A stretch of DNA of 64,000 nucleotides from Lepus europaeus (GCF_033115175.1 NC_084829.1:132714996-132778995); one strand, 5' to 3'; shown: positions 22,440-35,594, counted from the stretch's first letter. Translations and numbers: made by a program. The notes: a model not told the origin generated them from the letters alone.

Positions 22440-25073
22440 TGATGCTCTGTTAAAGCAATGTGTTAAAGTAATCTATTATGTCCTCTTGATGTCTGTTAAA
22501 TTCTAATTGTTCCAAAACAGCTGCATTTTTATTAAGAGCTATGGGTTATTTAAATATGTGCTTATTTTCAAAGATTTGAATAATCACCTTGTAACAATGA
22601 TCAAATTTGGTCTATGTTATGTCATGATTTTAAGGAATCTTATTTCAACCAGATATTTTGGATTTTGAGCCTTCTTGGCATTCTTGACAGGCATTCAAAA
22701 AATCAAAGTTTCAAACAATCTGGTCTCTAAAATTTCCAGTAAATCCTGGACTTTGGTTTTTCCAGTTTGGGCCCAACTGAAAAAATCAAAGGCCCTATGT
22801 CTCTCATCTTATAGAGACACCAACTAATCAGGTTATTTGGATTGTATTAGAAGTACTGTCAAGATGTGATGTGGTACCAAACTTGAAGTTTCTATAATGG
22901 AAAATGCTATTAATACAAATGTTTGAGAATTAAAAAGTCTAATGATCTTGTGTTACTAGACATGATAGTTATCTTAATGAGAAAGCCCCAGAGGCCTAAA
23001 GGGTTAAATACTTGTAAAATCCTACAGGTGCTTTCAAAAATACTGTGAAGTAAGCAAGTGCCTCTTGTTGGTTGATGAGTTTATAATTTTAAACATGGCG
23101 ACTTAAAGTCTTTTGTCATCCACAGTTATATATGATGTGCTGCTCATAAAACTAAAGCATTGTTGGTTCTGTGATTAGCTGTCCTCCTATCGGTTCCTAT
23201 GGACTTTTTCCAGCCACTTCTATTGTATTCAGTACTTTGGGATGGCTCTGTAAACAGATGAAGCCAATAATGTATTAACAGTACCAACTGAGAGAAAGTA
23301 TGGTTAACTGAGGTTACTAAAAAGAAAAAGCAATTCAAATCAATTGGCAATCTACAAAAAGAGTTAAAGAGTTTAAAAGCTATTATTAAAATTGCTATAT
23401 TGGTCTACTATGCTATGTTATATGTGTGTACATATTGTATGTCCACATGGGGAAATTTTATTAAGAGTTTTATTTTAAATGGCTTATAGATAAGATTGTC
23501 CATAAATTTAAGCTGCTAAAATCAATCAAAGATACATTTTAATTTGTGGGACCTGAATCTGTGTATCATATGTTTTAAACTGGTTGGTAGAAAGAAACTA
23601 AAAACATTTTAGATGGTTTTTCTTAAGTTTACTGGCTAAACAAACTACACCATGTTAGATATTTAAGAGGTGTTTTCAAATACATGATTCTTAAAATTTA
23701 TAGAAGGCATTGGACCTTGTGGTAAATGTTTTCTTAAGTTGTTATCTAATGGTTGAAACTGTTTGCTAAGTATTCATGCGATATTGCTATTGTCAGCAAG
23801 CGATCTAGGACTTGCTCCCTCATTTCTCTATTTTAAGCCCAACTTGTTCTTTCATTTCTCTATTCTCTTCAAGGTAGGAAACTAATTCTATTATGAAGGA
23901 ATCTGTAGGATGCACAATTTAATCTTTAGACCTTATAAAAGAGATGGCTAACATTTTTCTGTAATAGCATAGCCAAAAAAAGAACTTAAATAATAATCTC
24001 ATAGCTAGATCCACTTCGCCATCAGCGAAGTAAGCAGTAAGTAGAAAAAACCTCCCTTTCAGACAAAAGGGAAAGAAAGTTTTAAAGTGAGAATATAATT
24101 TTCCTCATGGGCATTGTCTACCTTAGAAAAACTACTACAGAACATGCCTGTGACTATAGACTTGTAGTTCAGGCCACCGAAGATTAGAGATGGGACTTGG
24201 GCACTCCCTTGACTTGCATCCTCTGGTCTGCTTTAACACAAACCAGGAGGAAAAGAAAGCTCGGCATCAGAAGCAATGGGTGGCAGGCCTATTAATGGCT
24301 GATCTGTACAGTGATCTGCCCTCAAGGAGACCCAACAGGCCAGTCCACTGCAGTGGCTTTCAAAGTGGTAAACCTGGGCTTCAGCAGAAGTCAGCTTGTG
24401 AAGAGCCCTGGCAGCTCTGCCAAGAGTTGGATCACTGGAAATGGACCTGCCCTGGAGTCGAAGGATGCCCAGGTCAGAGCCACAGATCTTATTGGCTCTA
24501 AGCTGAAAAGCCCTTCACTCAGCCCAACTTCCAAAGTGACCACTGCAGCTGAGGGGATGGTCAAGTAGGGTCAGCAACATTGCAGGCAGAACTGTAAATT
24601 TCTTGTTAGAGATGCCACCTGCCTTTACCTGGCCAGCTCTCCTCCCAGGCCAGCCAAGTAATGAAAGTCAACAGAGTGCCTTTCCCTAGGAGGTTCACAC
24701 CTCCCTTAGGATATACCCCATGTGAAGAGATAGATAGGCCTGGGCCTCTGAATTTACAAGGCCTAAAGCCCACCAGATCATTATCAAGCCCCTTCTATCA
24801 GGTTCTATTTGCCTCTCAATCAGAAAACTTAATTGTAGCTTAGATAGCACCTTTCTTAGCTCCTCTAATAATGACTCTGTCCTTTGTTCTAGACCATGTC
24901 TAGCACACTTGGGCCTCATTCCTTTGTAATCATAACCTCTAGTCTACCACCAATGGCTCTACTCCCAACCTGTGTGTACTGATGGTCCTCTTCCCCACTT
25001 AATGCTGTATAATTGTTCAAACCTGGTAAATGCCACTCTTAGGATCATTGGTTACTATCCTCACTCTGTCTTT
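22440..25073 (+). mobile_element. Non-L1 block with gammaretrovirus-like fossils (ERV1)
   Basis: The block sits between L1 ORF1 and the L1 3' UTR. About 24190-24560 recalls a gag nucleocapsid zinc-knuckle region. About 24660-25073 is alignable to the start and the env-tail part of the endogenous retrovirus fossil at 32428-33581. About 22440-24180 is AT-rich and I cannot assign it. The retroviral parts are broken and incomplete, with no LTR visible here. The retroviral call is firm only for the part shared with the other copy. Confidence 0.6.
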
Positions 25074-25583
25074 TATGACCTTGTCTAAATATGATCAGAG
25101 TCGGCAAACTTGGAAGGCTTCCATAGCCTTGGCAACTCATGACAACAGCCTAGGGTGGTTACTGGCGCCATAAACTAGAGTGTCAATTTGTTGGGTCAAC
25201 AACAGGAGCCACTGTGCACTTGCTCCTCATGTGGGATCTCTGTCCTTAATGTGCTGTCCATTGTGATTTAATGCTATAACTAGTACTCCAACAGTATGTT
25301 TCACTTTGTGTTTCTATGTGGGTGCAAACTGTTGAAATCTTTATACTAAATTGATCTTCTGTATATAAAGAGAATTGAAAATGAATCTTGATGCAAATGG
25401 AAGGCGAGAGGAGGGAGCGGGAGAGGGGAGGGTTGCGGGTGGGAGGGAAGTTATGGGAGGGGGAAGCCATTGTAATCCATAAGCTGTACACTGGAAATTT
25501 ATATTCATTAAATAAAAGTTTAAAAAATAAAAAAAATTTAAAAAAAAAGAAATGAAAAAAAAAACCCAAATAAGCAAGTTAAT

Positions 25584-28500
25584 GAGGGGAGATTCCAAGA
25601 TGGCAAAATAGGGAGGAAGCTTACTACTCTAGTCTAAAGGGAAGATACAAAAAATTAAAAAGTGAAGAGAATCCAATCTCAGGGAAAATCTAGGGAGAAA
25701 ACTGCACAGGAAACTCCACACAAATTAGAGGGACAGAGAGTGTGGACACACACAACTCAAGATCCCAGCAGCTGAGAGCCTCAGCAATAGCTTTGGAGGG
25801 TAAGGTGAAACCAGACTGTAGCAGCCTAAGCCACTGGTGATAAAGTTATGAAAAGAGCCTGGCCTGAGTTTGTCGTAGAGCCCAGTGGGGGACAGTGTAC
25901 CCACCAACCCAGAGGGAAAAAAAGGGCGTACCCCAACATCCTGGCACCAGCATCCTGAAACTAGCCAAGAGAAGGTGGGTGCCATCTTGGACATATGTGA
26001 CACCTGCATCATCTTGTGTCTCTGAACCCAGCAACCAGTTGAGAGGAGACATCTGAGTCTGGCTTGGAGAATTGAAAGGGAGCTAGGTACTCACAACTGT
26101 GAGAACCTTGTATGCTGGGATGGACTATGAAAACACTGTGCCTACATTGGAGGGCACAGGGTGTGCTGTATTTCTGAGCAGTCACTACGTACAGCTCCAC
26201 ATATTCAGGGCTACCTGATTTCCAGGTGAGAGTCATTGCTGTGAGATACATGCTCACAATGAGGATTACATGTATCCTTTGTGTGGTTCTTGTGTCAGTA
26301 TGGATGAATATTACACCCACAGGGGTTAGCACCTGGAGATTGCTCTCCTTGGAGGATAGGAGTTGAGCATGAGACTATGCCAACAGAGCTGATCAAAACC
26401 TCCCCTAAGATAAAAAAATTACCACACCCAACTTAGGTGTCATGTTGGACACTCTTCTTACCCTGGAGCACTGAACAGGACTCCCTGGCCACACCCAACA
26501 CGTGCTTCTGGGTATTCACTGAAAGAGCAGACACTCCACTAATCCACAGAAGCTTAGTTAAAAGATAAAAACCATCATATGGAAAAACCATCCAACAAGT
26601 ATCTTCACAAGTGCTTCAGAATAAATGCAGAAATTCAAGAAATAAGATTAAGGAAGACAACATGATACCCCCAAAGGAACACAACAGCACTTCAATACTG
26701 GAATATGAAGATGAAGAGATTGAAGAAATGCCAGAAACAGAATTCAAAAATCTGATTGTAGGATTACTTAAAAGTAATCAGGAGCAAATCCACAAGTTAA
26801 AGAAATCTGCACATGACATGAATGAAAATTTTTCCAATGAAATTTAGACTTTAAAGAGAAATCAAAATGAAATATTGGAAATGAAGAATTCAATAGATCA
26901 AATAAAAAATATGATGGATAGCCTCAACAACAGACTTAGTGAAGCAGAAGAAAGAATATCTGAGTTAGAAGACAAATACCCTGAAATTTTACAGTCAGAC
27001 CAAACAAGAAGAAGGAGGAGGAGGAGGAGAAGGAGAAGAAGAAAAAGAAATAATTAGAAAGCTAAAAAACAGTGTTGGAGATTTATAGGATACTATCAAA
27101 TGACCCAACATACAGATCTTAGGAGTTCCTGATGGCTTGGAAAGAGAGAATGGTTAGAAGTCTTTTTAGGGGCCAGCACTGAGGCGCAGTGGGTTAATGC
27201 CTTGGCCTGAAGTGCCGGTATCCCATATGGGCGCCGATTCGAGACCTGGCTGCTCTACTTCTGATCCAGCTCTCCGCTATGGCCTGGGAAAGCAGAAGAA
27301 GATGGCCCAACTTCTTGGGCCCCTGAACCCATATGGGAGACCTGGAAGAAGCTCCTGGCTCCTGGCTTTGGTTCAGCACAGCTCCGGCCATTGCAGCCAT
27401 TTGGGGAGTGAACCATCAGATGGAAGACCCTCCTCCTGCCTCTGCTTCTCTCTGTGTGTAGCTCTGACTTTCAAATAAATAAATAAAATTTTTAAAAAAG
27501 TCTTTTGAAGTGATATAATTATAAAAAGCTTCACTGATTTGGAGAAGGAGAGAGAAATCCAAGTACAGGAAACATACATAGAACTCCTCATAGACAGGAC
27601 AAGAAAAGATCTTCACCATGACACATTGTAGTCAAACTTTCCACAGTAAATCATAAAGAAAAGATTCTAAAATATATAAGAGAGAAACACAAGATTATGT
27701 TCAGAGAGTCTCCAATTAGGCTTACAGCTGACTTCTCTTCAGAAACCCTACAGACTAGAAGGAATTGGCAAGATATAGTCCAAGTCTTGAGAGAAAAAAA
27801 TTGTCATCTAGACTACTGTACCCTGCAAAGCTCTCATTTATGAGTAAAGGTGAAATAAAGACTTTCCACAACAAACATAAATTGAAAGAATTTGTTACTA
27901 CTCATCCAGCCATAAGAAAGATGCTTAAGGATGTGCTACACACAGAAACACAAACATGACAATCACTATGAAAGAAAGTGAAAGCAAAAATCTCCCAGTA
28001 AAAGTACAAAGGAAATCCAAAGTAAAGATTAGAAATATTTATGGAAAACAGGCAGAACCAAATCATTACTTATCATTAGTTACCTTGAATGTAAATGACC
28101 TCATTTCTTCAGTTAAGTGATTCTGACTGGAAGAATGGATCACAAAACAAGACTCATCTATTTACTACCTAGCAGAAACACATCTTTCCAACAATGATAC
28201 ATGCGGTCTGAAAGTGAAAAGATGGATAAAGATATTCTATGCTAACAGAAACAAAAAAAAAAAATGGTGCAGCCATCTCAATATCAGACAAAACAGACTT
28301 TAACACAAAGAGTGTTAAAAGAGACAAAGCACTGTGTAATGATTAAGGAAGGATTTCAACAGGAAGATATGACTAATATAAACATCTAAAGGGAGATATA
28401 GACTCCCATACAATAGTAATGGGGGACTTCAATACCCCAACTTTCAACAATGAATAGATCAACCAGACAGAAAATTAGCAAGGAAACAACAGAGTTAATT

Positions 28501-31500
28501 GTTTTTATGCTACAGTTGCAGAATATATATTCTTCTCACTAATGCATGGAACTTTCTCTATGATAGACCACATGCTAGGCAATAAACCAAGTCTCAGCAA
28601 ATTCAAAAAAATCAAAATCGTACCATGCATCTTCTCTGACCACAATGGAATGGAGCTGGAAATCAACAACTTAAGAATCTCTAGATCGTATTCAAACACA
28701 GAGAATGAACAACATGCTACTGGATGAGCAGTGGTCATAGAAGAAATCAAAAAATTAATTAAAAAATTTCTTAGAATAAATGAAGATGACAATAAATCAT
28801 TTCAAATCTTATGGGATACAGTAAAAAGTGTTAAGAGGAAAGTTTATAGCATTTGGTGCTTACAGCAAGAAATTGGAAAGGCACCAAATAAATGAACTAT
28901 CAATGCTGCTCAAAGACCTAGAAAAGCAGCAGCAAATAAAACCCATAATTAATAGGAGAAAAGAAATAATTAAAATTAGAGAATAAATAAACAAAATTGA
29001 AACCCAATAAATAAATAAAGTAAGTAAGCAAAACAAAGAACTGGTTTTTTGAAAATAATAAACAAAATGGACACACAATGGCCCAACTAACCAATTAAAG
29101 AGAGAGAAGATACAAATCAATAAAATTAGAGATAAAAAAGGAACTGTAACAACAGATACCACAGAAATTAAAAAATGCAGGAATTACTACTAAGAGATGT
29201 ATGCCAACAAATCAGGAAACCAAGAAGAAATGGATAAATTCCGGATGCATATACCCTACCTAAATTGAGCCATGAAGACATGGAAAACCTAAACAGACCA
29301 ATAACTCAGACAGAAAGTGAATCACTGATAAAAATCCTCCCAACAAAGAAAAGCCCAGGACTGGACAGTTCAATGCTGAATTCTATGAGACATTTGTAGA
29401 ACTAACTCCAATTATTCTCAAGCTATTCAAAACAATTGAAAGAGAGGTAATCCTCCCAAACTCCTTCTATGAAGCCAGTATCAACTTAATTCCTAAACCT
29501 GAAGAAGACATAACAAAGAGAACTACAGACCAATTTCCCTCATGGACACAGCAAAAATCTCAAAAAAAATACTAGCCAGTCACTTCCAACAACACATCAG
29601 AAAGATAATTCATCCAGATGAACTGGGATTTATCTCAGGTATGCAGGGAGGGCTCAGAATTCTCAAATCAATGTGATAGACCACATTAACAAACTGAAGA
29701 ACAAAAACATATTATTATCTCAATAGAAAAAGAGAGAGCATTTGATAAAATACAACATTCTTTCATGATGAAAACATTAAGCAAATGGGTATTGAAGGAA
29801 CATTCCACGACACAATCAAAGCAATTTATGACTAATCCATGGTCAATATCCTATCAAATGGGGAAAAGTTGAAAACATTCCCACTAAGATCTGGAACCAG
29901 ACAAGGATGCCCATTCTCACCAATGCTGTTCAATATAGTCCTGAAAGATTTAGCCAGAGCCTTTAAGAAAGAAAAAAGAAATGAAAAGGATACAAATTGG
30001 GAAGGAGGAAGTCAAATTAATCTCATTTGCTGATGATGTGATTTTATTTATAGGGGAGCCAAAATATTCCACTAAGAGACTGTTGGAACTCATAGAAGAG
30101 TTTGGTAAGTAGAAGGATATAAAGTTAATACACAAAAATCAACAGCCTTTGTATACACAGACAATGCCACAGCTGAGAAAGAACTTCTAAGCTCAATCCT
30201 ATTCACAATAACTGCAAAAAAATTAAATACCTTGGAATAAATTTAACTAAGATCATCAAAGATCACTATGATGAGAATTTAAAAACATTAAAAAATAGAA
30301 GAAGACACAAACAATGGAAAAATCTTCCATTGTCATGGATTGGAGGAATCAATATCATTAAGATGTTTATACTACCAAAAGCAATTTACAGATTCAACGC
30401 AATACCAATCAAAATACCAAGGATATTATTGTCAGATATAGAAAAAATGATGCTGAAATTCATATGGAAACAAAGAAAACCCCAAATAGCTTAAGAAATC
30501 TCATACAACAAAACCAAGACTGAATCATCACAATAACAGATTTTTAAGCCATCCTACAGGGCAGTTATAATCAAAACAGCCTGGGAATTGGTTGAAAAAA
30601 TTTGGAAATCAACTTATCAACTTAATCAACTTCTCTTTGAAAATGGAGCTAAAATCAATCCCTGGAGCAAAGACAGTCTCTTCTACAAATGGTGCTGGGA
30701 AAACTGGATCTGCACCTGCAGAGGTATGAAACAAGACCCATTCCTCCTATCTTAAACAAACATCCACTGAAAATGGATCTAAGACCTAAATCAATGACCT
30801 AATACCATCAAATTATTCTAAAATGTTGGAGAAACCCTGCAAGCCATTGGCATAGGCAAAGACTTTTTGGGAAAGTCCCCAGAGGCACCACCAATAAAAG
30901 CCAAAATTGACAAATGGGATTATACGTAATTGAGAAGTTTGTACTGCAAAAGAAATAAGAAACTGAAGAGAGAACCAACAGAATGGGAGAAATTATTTTT
31001 CAAACTGTGCAACTGATAAAGGATTAATATCCAGAATCTAAAAGAAGTTCAAGAAACTCAATAACAGTAAAACAAACAATGCGGTTAAGAAATTGCCAAA
31101 GGAATTAAACGGGCATTTTTCAAAAGAGGAAATCCAAATGGCCAACAGACACATGAAAAAAATGCTCAGTATCACTAGCCATCAGGGGAAGGCTAATCTA
31201 AATCACAATGAGGTTTCACCTCACCCCATCCTATTCTACCCTGCATTAGATTGGCTTTCATACAGAAATCAAGAAACAACAAATGCTGGCAAGTATGTGA
31301 GATAAAGGTATACTGGTGGTGGGAATGTAAACTGGTGCACTCTCTATGGAAGACAGGATAGAGATACCTCAGAAATCTGAATATAGACCTACAATATGAC
31401 TCTGCCATCCCACTCCTGGGAATTTGCCCAAGGTAAATAAAATCAGCATATGAAAGAATTACCTGTACCCCCATGTTTATTGCAGCTCAATTCACATTAG

Positions 31501-32048
31501 CTATGATATGGAATCAACCAAAATGCCCATCAACTGGAGAGTAGATAAAGAAATTATAGCATATGTACACCACAAAGTACTACATAGCACTAAAAAAAAA
31601 TTAAATCCTGTCATTTGCAACAAAATGGATGCAATTAGAAAACATTATACTTGGTGAAATAAACTGGTCCCAAAAGGACAAATACAATATGTTCTCCCTG
31701 ATCTGTGTTAACTAACAGAGCATCTAAAAGGTAGTCTATAGAAGTGAAATTGACAATTTGAGATATGATGACTTTGAACACCCCTTGTTTGCCTGTTGAG
31801 GAACAGTTTTTTTTTTTTCACACTGTTTGTTGAACTCTTTACTTAGCATAGAATTAATCTTATGTATAAAGTTAGTTGGAAAGATAAATTGGTAAAAACT
31901 AAGACTGGAAATAGGAAAGGGAAGAGTAAGAATTGTGGGAGTGTGGGTGAGAGGGTGGGTAGGGTAGAAAGAATCACTATGTTCCCAAGTTATACTTATG
32001 AAATGCACGAGTATATATAATTTAAATAAAAGATTTCTTGGTAAATAA
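25584..32048 (+). mobile_element. Near full-length L1, decayed, nested in the old L1
   Basis: The 5' UTR starts near 25584 (GGGGAGATTCCAAGATGGC). ORF1 lies at about 26600-27960, ORF2 at about 28030-31690, and the 3' UTR with AATAAA near 32025-32031. ORF1 contains a GGA-rich run (27008-27050) and a SINE. ORF2 shows the reverse transcriptase stretch TTTGCTGATGATGTGATT (FADDVI) at about 30027 and the C-terminal region near 31260-31340. It has many stops and frame changes, and the endonuclease part is shortened. The host sequence CAAGTTAAT is repeated at 25575-25583 and 32052-32060. Confidence 0.85.
27168..27499 (+). mobile_element. C-SINE, forward, nested in L1 ORF1
   Basis: Near-consensus full-length copy (GGGGCCAGCACTGAGGCGCAG to AAATAAAATTTTTAAAA). 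The target AAGTCTTTT is repeated at about 27159-27167 and 27500-27508. Confidence 0.9.
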
Positions 32049-32427
32049 AACCAAGTTAATCATGTATTTTGAGGACCTGGAAAAGCAAACACAGGTCAAA
32101 CTCAGTTAGTAGAAGGAAAGAAATAACAAAGATCAGAGCAGAAATAAATGAAAAAATAAGACCAAAAAACCCCACAAAATATCATTGAAGAGATCATTTT
32201 TTGAAAGATAAATAAAATTGGTAAACTATTAGGTATAGTAGTCAAGAAAAAAAAGAGAGAAGACCCAAGTAAATAAAATTAGAGATGAAAAAGGAGATAT
32301 TACAACTGATACTACAGAAATCTAATGTATCATTAAAGACTCTTATGAACAACAACATATCGTTACACTAGAAAATCTAGAAAAAGTTTCTAGACACATA
32401 TAACTTTGTAAAATTAAATCATGAAGA

Positions 32428-33581
32428 GTGCCTTCCCCAAGGAGATTCTCACCTCCCTTAGGATGTAGGCTATATGAAGAGATAGATGAGTCTGAGCCTC
32501 ATAATTTACAAGGCTTTAAAGCCTACCTGACTATTATCAAGCCCCTTCAGTCAGGTTCTATCTGCCTCTCGATCAAAGAACTTATCTGTAGCTTAGACAG
32601 CACCTTTCTTAGCTCCTCTAATAATGACTCTGTCCTTTGTTCTAGACCCTTCTAGCCCACTTGGGCCTCTTCCCTTTGTAACCATAGCCTCTACTCTACC
32701 ACCAATGGCTCTACTCCCAACCTGTGTGTACTGATGGTCCTCTCCCCCACTTAATGTTGTATGATTGTTCAGAATTTCTCTACAGACAAACCCCAAAACC
32801 TGCAAAAGGTAAGTGGCTTTTCTCCCAGTCTTGGCTGGAATCAGCTTTAAACCACATCCATCAAACTGTCCCCCAAGGGTCCAGAGACCTCCCCCCATTT
32901 CCCCTCCTCTATAAAATCCTCTCATTACTTGGTTAATGCTACTCTTAGGATCATTGGTTACTATTTTCACCCTGTCTCTTATTCTACAGTGTCTGTTTAA
33001 GTGTTTACAGCAGGTGATAATGGAACAAACAAAGGCCTTCAACAACCAGGCGGTCAACCAAATGCTGCTACAAGGATTTACTCGGCTCCCCACCCAGGAG
33101 ACAGCAACTTGAGACATCACCCCATGCCAGTGAAGAGTAGCTCGTCGCCCCGTATCAGCAGGAAGTAGCTCTAAAGACAGATCATCGTCCCTCTACCCCT
33201 CCCGGACTTTTGGGACTAATATAATCCCATACAAATCCTGCTTTATAAAAAACAAAAGGGGGGAATGTTAGGAAACTGGCACAGTCTTAGCCAGGTGGCC
33301 GCATGGCTACCTGAGCCAGGCTCCACCCCCATCCTAATGGGATTCGATGCTTCTGCTTCCCTGCCTGCCCTCAGGCAAAGTTTTAAAAGGGCCTGTTCCT
33401 GAACACATGCTCTCTTGGCTCTTGGTTCTTCTCTCCTGCGCTCTCTCCTCTCTCTTGGCTCGTCTCTCTATCATCTCTCCTCTGTCTCTCTCTCTCTCTT
33501 ATACTCTCTTTCTCTCTTTTTCCTTCGCCGCCCCTTCACTATGGTCTGTTGGGTGTTCCCCAATAAACCCTTTCCCTTAAA
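32428..33581 (+). mobile_element. Endogenous gammaretrovirus-like (ERV1) transcript copy, fossil
   Basis: The parts in order are a 5'-truncated internal region ending in an env-tail-like stretch (about 32940-33110), a polypurine tract (33253-33265, AAAAGGGGGGAA) and a 3' LTR starting TGTTAGGAAACTGG at 33266. The LTR stops just after AATAAACCCTTTCCCTT and is followed by a short A-run. There is no U5 and no 5' LTR. The 18-bp target AAAATTAAATCATGAAGA is repeated at 32410-32427 and 33582-33599. These ends fit a polyadenylated retroviral RNA inserted by L1 machinery, not an integrated provirus. It is broken and moderately old. Confidence 0.78.
33266..33578 (+). mobile_element. Partial LTR (U3-R) of the ERV copy
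   Basis: Starts TGTTAGG right after the polypurine tract. It holds a TTTTAAAAG TATA-like site (near 33382) and a CT-rich stretch, and ends about 15 bases after AATAAA. The U5 part is absent, as expected for an RNA-derived end. Confidence 0.75.
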
Positions 33582-34455
33582 AAAATTAAATCATGAAGAC
33601 ACAAAAAACCAAAACAGACCCATAATAATAGGAATAATGAAATTGAATCAGTAATGAAAGTCTCACAACAAAGAAAAGCCCAGGTCTAGATGGCTACAAT
33701 ACTGAATTTCATCAAAATTATAAGAAAGGACTAACACCAATTCTTTCAAATAATTCCAAAAATTTCAAGGTAGGGAATCCTTCCAAACTCATCCTTCAAA
33801 ACTAGTCAAAGATCCACCAAAATAGAAAACTATAGATCAGTATCCCTAATGAACATACTAGCAAAGATTCTCAACAAAATACTGGCATTAAGTCCAATAA
33901 CACATCAAAAAGTCATTCACTATAACCATTGGGATGCAGGGATGGTTCAATACATGCAAATCAATAAGCATAACACCTCATATTGACAGAATGATTAAAA
34001 ATCACTTGATCATCTCAACAGAAGCAAATAAAACATTCAATAAAGTTCAACATTCACTTATGATAAGAACTTTGAATGAATTAGGAATAGAAGTAACATA
34101 CTTCAACATAATAAAGATTTTGTATGACAAACCTACAGTCAACATCATATTAAAGAGGCTAAACCTGAAAGCATTTTTTCTAAGACTGAGAATCTGCCAA
34201 GAAGGTCCAATCTAACTGCTCTTATTCTCTATGTTACTGGAACTTTTATCCAGAGCAATTAAGCAAGAGAAGGAAATTAAAAAATATACACATTTTTGAA
34301 GAAATGCTCAATATTGTGGAAATGTAGCTCAAAACCACAGTGAGATATCATCTTACTCTAGTTAGAATGGCTACTAAAAAAAGACAGAAAAAACTCCTAC
34401 AAATTCTAATGAAGATGCAGAGAAAAGTGAACTCTCATGCATTGTTACAGGAATA

Positions 34456-35270
34456 CAAATATCTTTAACCATCTTGGACATCTCCTGAGCAAGCACAGAA
34501 TAAGCAGCAGAAGGCTGGAGGGCAAAAGAGGGAGATGCAGTGGGAGATTAAATTAGAGAGAAAACTTTGATAGAGTAAAACCTTTGAGACCCAGCTGAAG
34601 ACACTGAAAATGATGGGAATTGGAAACAAGATTATGATTATTAGCCTCTTGGATTTTTAAACAGTGGAACACTTTCCTAGAGATAGAGGAAAGGTAGATT
34701 ATGATACACTGACTTTGAAATACAAAATAACCATGCCAATAAGTCACTTAATAGACTACTTTCAGGTTATCTGGAGCACAAGCAAATGACATTGCCGCAT
34801 CTACAACACTTCCAAGGCCTGGAGGGGATGTTGTGAAACATCTTGTTTTAGTTTAGGGACATGGAGTCTCCTTTTTTCTCTTTTGAGGAAGATGGCTATT
34901 TTACCCTAGACAAAACCTACAAAGACAACCCAAATCTGCTCAAATGGAAGTGAGACACACTACAAAGAATCCTGGAGCTTAGCTACAATCCTAAGAGGAA
35001 AGAGTGGGATGCTCGAATTCACTGAGCTTAAATTATTGTGTCTTATAAGACAGGGTTCATAAGATTAATACAGAGCAAATTACACAAGAGCTGACCTAAG
35101 TATGTGGTAGTTGAGATTTTTACTTGATATTCAGGATCTTTCTGTACCCCCATCTGCTAATCACGGGATAAAATAAAAAATGATTAATAGAATGTAAAAA
35201 TTTGTACATCATGTTGGAATTTAATACCTCTTACTTCATTCCTTCTAAAGTTGGTTTAAATTCATTCCTC
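34456..35270. other. Intergenic, unassigned
   Basis: Unique-looking sequence after the old L1. It may include diverged repeat DNA, but I cannot name it and see no gene. Confidence 0.35.
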
Positions 35271-35280
35271 AAGGAATTCT

Positions 35281-35594
35281 TTTTAATATTTTTTTTCATT
35301 TACTTGAAATATAGAACAAGTGAGAGGAGGGGGTGGTGGTAGTGGTGGAGACCTTCTACCCACTGGTTCATTTCCCAAATGCCCACAGCATCTAGGGATG
35401 GGCCAGACCAAAGCCAGGAGCCAGCAACCCCATCTGGGTTTCTGACATGAATGGCAGCACTTGAACAATCATTTGCTGCTTCTCAGGTTGCATTAGCAGG
35501 AAGCTGGGCAGCAGACTTCAAACAGACGCTTTGATATGGGATAGGGTCACCCTAAGAAGTGGCTTAACCCTCCAAAGCACGATGTCGACCCCCA
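35281..35594 (-). mobile_element. Older SINE, reverse
   Basis: Reverse copy with TTTGCTGCTTCTCAGG and GCATTAGCAGGAAGCTGG. GAATTCTTTT flanks both ends (near 35275 and 35600). Confidence 0.82.

Larger units (their letters stand above)
20423..25560 (+). mobile_element. Long L1 with retrovirus-derived middle, nested in the old L1
   Basis: The parts in order are an L1 5' UTR (from GGGGGGCAAGATGGCGGAAT to about 21335), ORF1 (21336-22373), about 2.6 kb of non-L1 sequence that includes retroviral remnants, and the L1 3' UTR (about 25074-25515) with an A-rich tail. ORF2 is absent. The host L1 sequence AAAACCTCAAATA (20410-20422) recurs with one base missing at 25561-25572, so the whole composite behaves as one insertion. 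Confidence 0.8.
18180..34455 (+). mobile_element. Old L1, host of nested insertions
   Basis: Pieces of one diverged L1 lie at 18180-19086 (ORF1-like coiled-coil-rich part, then the end of the ORF2 endonuclease region), 20090-20422, 25573-25583, 32061-32427 and 33582 to about 34455. Read in order they follow L1 ORF2, for example ...AAACCTCAAATA + AGCAAGTTAAT + CATGTATTTTGAGGACC.... A 24-base A-run lies at 18729-18752. Internal deletions are likely between ORF1 and ORF2 and near 34290. Many stops. Confidence 0.82.

Noticed and set aside
32593-33120. 175-codon minus-strand frame
   Set aside because: It is antisense to the retroviral fossil and has no protein resemblance.
32428-33581. An integrated provirus or ordinary solo LTR
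   Set aside because: It lacks a 5' LTR and U5, has an A-run and an 18-bp flanking repeat, all unlike retroviral integration.
33347-33654. Ser/Leu-rich frames
   Set aside because: They are translations of the CT-rich LTR segment.
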